Shown here: piece after piece, positions 5,447-5,478 of the stretch
Layout of the letters: the number at the start of each line of letters is the position of its first letter
Numbering within the stretch: the first letter of the stretch is position 1
Source: Streptococcaceae bacterium
GTDB taxonomy: Bacteria > Bacillota > Bacilli > Lactobacillales > Streptococcaceae
Assembly: GCA_031270215.1 (NCBI GenBank)
Contig: JAISYB010000199.1
Location: 1-5,478 of the forward strand
Direction of reading: 5' to 3'
DNA length: 5,478 nucleotides
The notes under the pieces: model-generated
What the model was told of the DNA's origin: nothing
Databases searched by the model: none
What the model saw: only the letters and a program-made list of their open reading frames with translations
Made by a program: the position numbers and the translations under genes

Positions 5447-5478
5447 CTACTTTTCTACTTTTCTACTTTTCTACTTTT
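5447..5478. repeat. Tandem octamer array, at least 4 x CTACTTTT
   Basis: Four perfect head-to-tail copies of CTACTTTT (AAAAGTAG on the minus strand) end exactly at the window edge, so the true copy number may be higher. The bases just before (CTTT at 5443-5446) look like a partial copy. The array covers or abuts the -35 position of the fic promoter. It could be a slippage-prone simple repeat, a protein-binding array, or a sequence at an assembly break. Confidence 0.9.

Noticed and set aside
5447..5478. CRISPR array
   Set aside because: The 8-bp units are contiguous with no spacers between them.
5356..5478. Insertion-sequence ends or target duplications flanking fic
   Set aside because: I found no terminal inverted repeats or matching short direct repeats between this region and the 4250 junction; the right-hand boundary is not in the window.

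Overview
This looks like a piece of a low-to-moderate GC Firmicute chromosome, most likely from the order Lactobacillales (Streptococcus, Lactococcus, Lactobacillus or Enterococcus relatives). The reasons are the gene order murB-potA-potB-potC, which is characteristic of that group, the strong AGGAGG-type ribosome binding sites, the use of TTG starts, and the close resemblance of PotA, PotC and MurB to streptococcal and lactobacillar proteins as I remember them. Genus cannot be fixed from sequence alone. Every gene in the window is on the minus strand, so transcription runs from high to low coordinates.

Right part (about 3900-5478), which looks acquired: an array of at least four copies of the octamer CTACTTTT (AAAAGTAG on the coding strand) runs off the right edge. 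Next to it is an extended -10 promoter, then a gene with a strong ribosome binding site for a 354-residue Fic-domain protein. That protein has an N-terminal VbhA-like (antitoxin-type) segment fused to the Fic domain. A hairpin terminator follows the fic stop codon. Fused directly to that terminator is the C-terminal two thirds of a mannose/sorbose-family PTS IIB protein, with the N-terminal phosphorylation site gone. I read this as a fic module that inserted into, or replaced the front of, a PTS gene. A second hairpin sits immediately after the IIB stop codon.

Middle (3598-3900): an AT-rich intergenic region with a likely murB promoter, a short dyad and a leader that can fold in two alternative ways. 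No gene is evident there.

Left part (1-3597), which looks like core genome: a tight operon of murB (peptidoglycan precursor synthesis, TTG start), potA (polyamine ABC transporter ATPase, TTG start), potB and potC (the two permeases). potA/potB and potB/potC overlap. potC lacks only about its last 15 codons at the left edge; potD, the binding protein, would be expected beyond it. PotA, PotB and PotC assemble with PotD into the spermidine/putrescine importer, and MurB is co-transcribed for reasons that are conserved but not clear from the sequence.

The points most worth a second look are the octamer array beside the fic promoter, the non-canonical Fic catalytic and inhibitory motifs, the fic/PTS junction, and a one-residue insertion in the PotA Q-loop.
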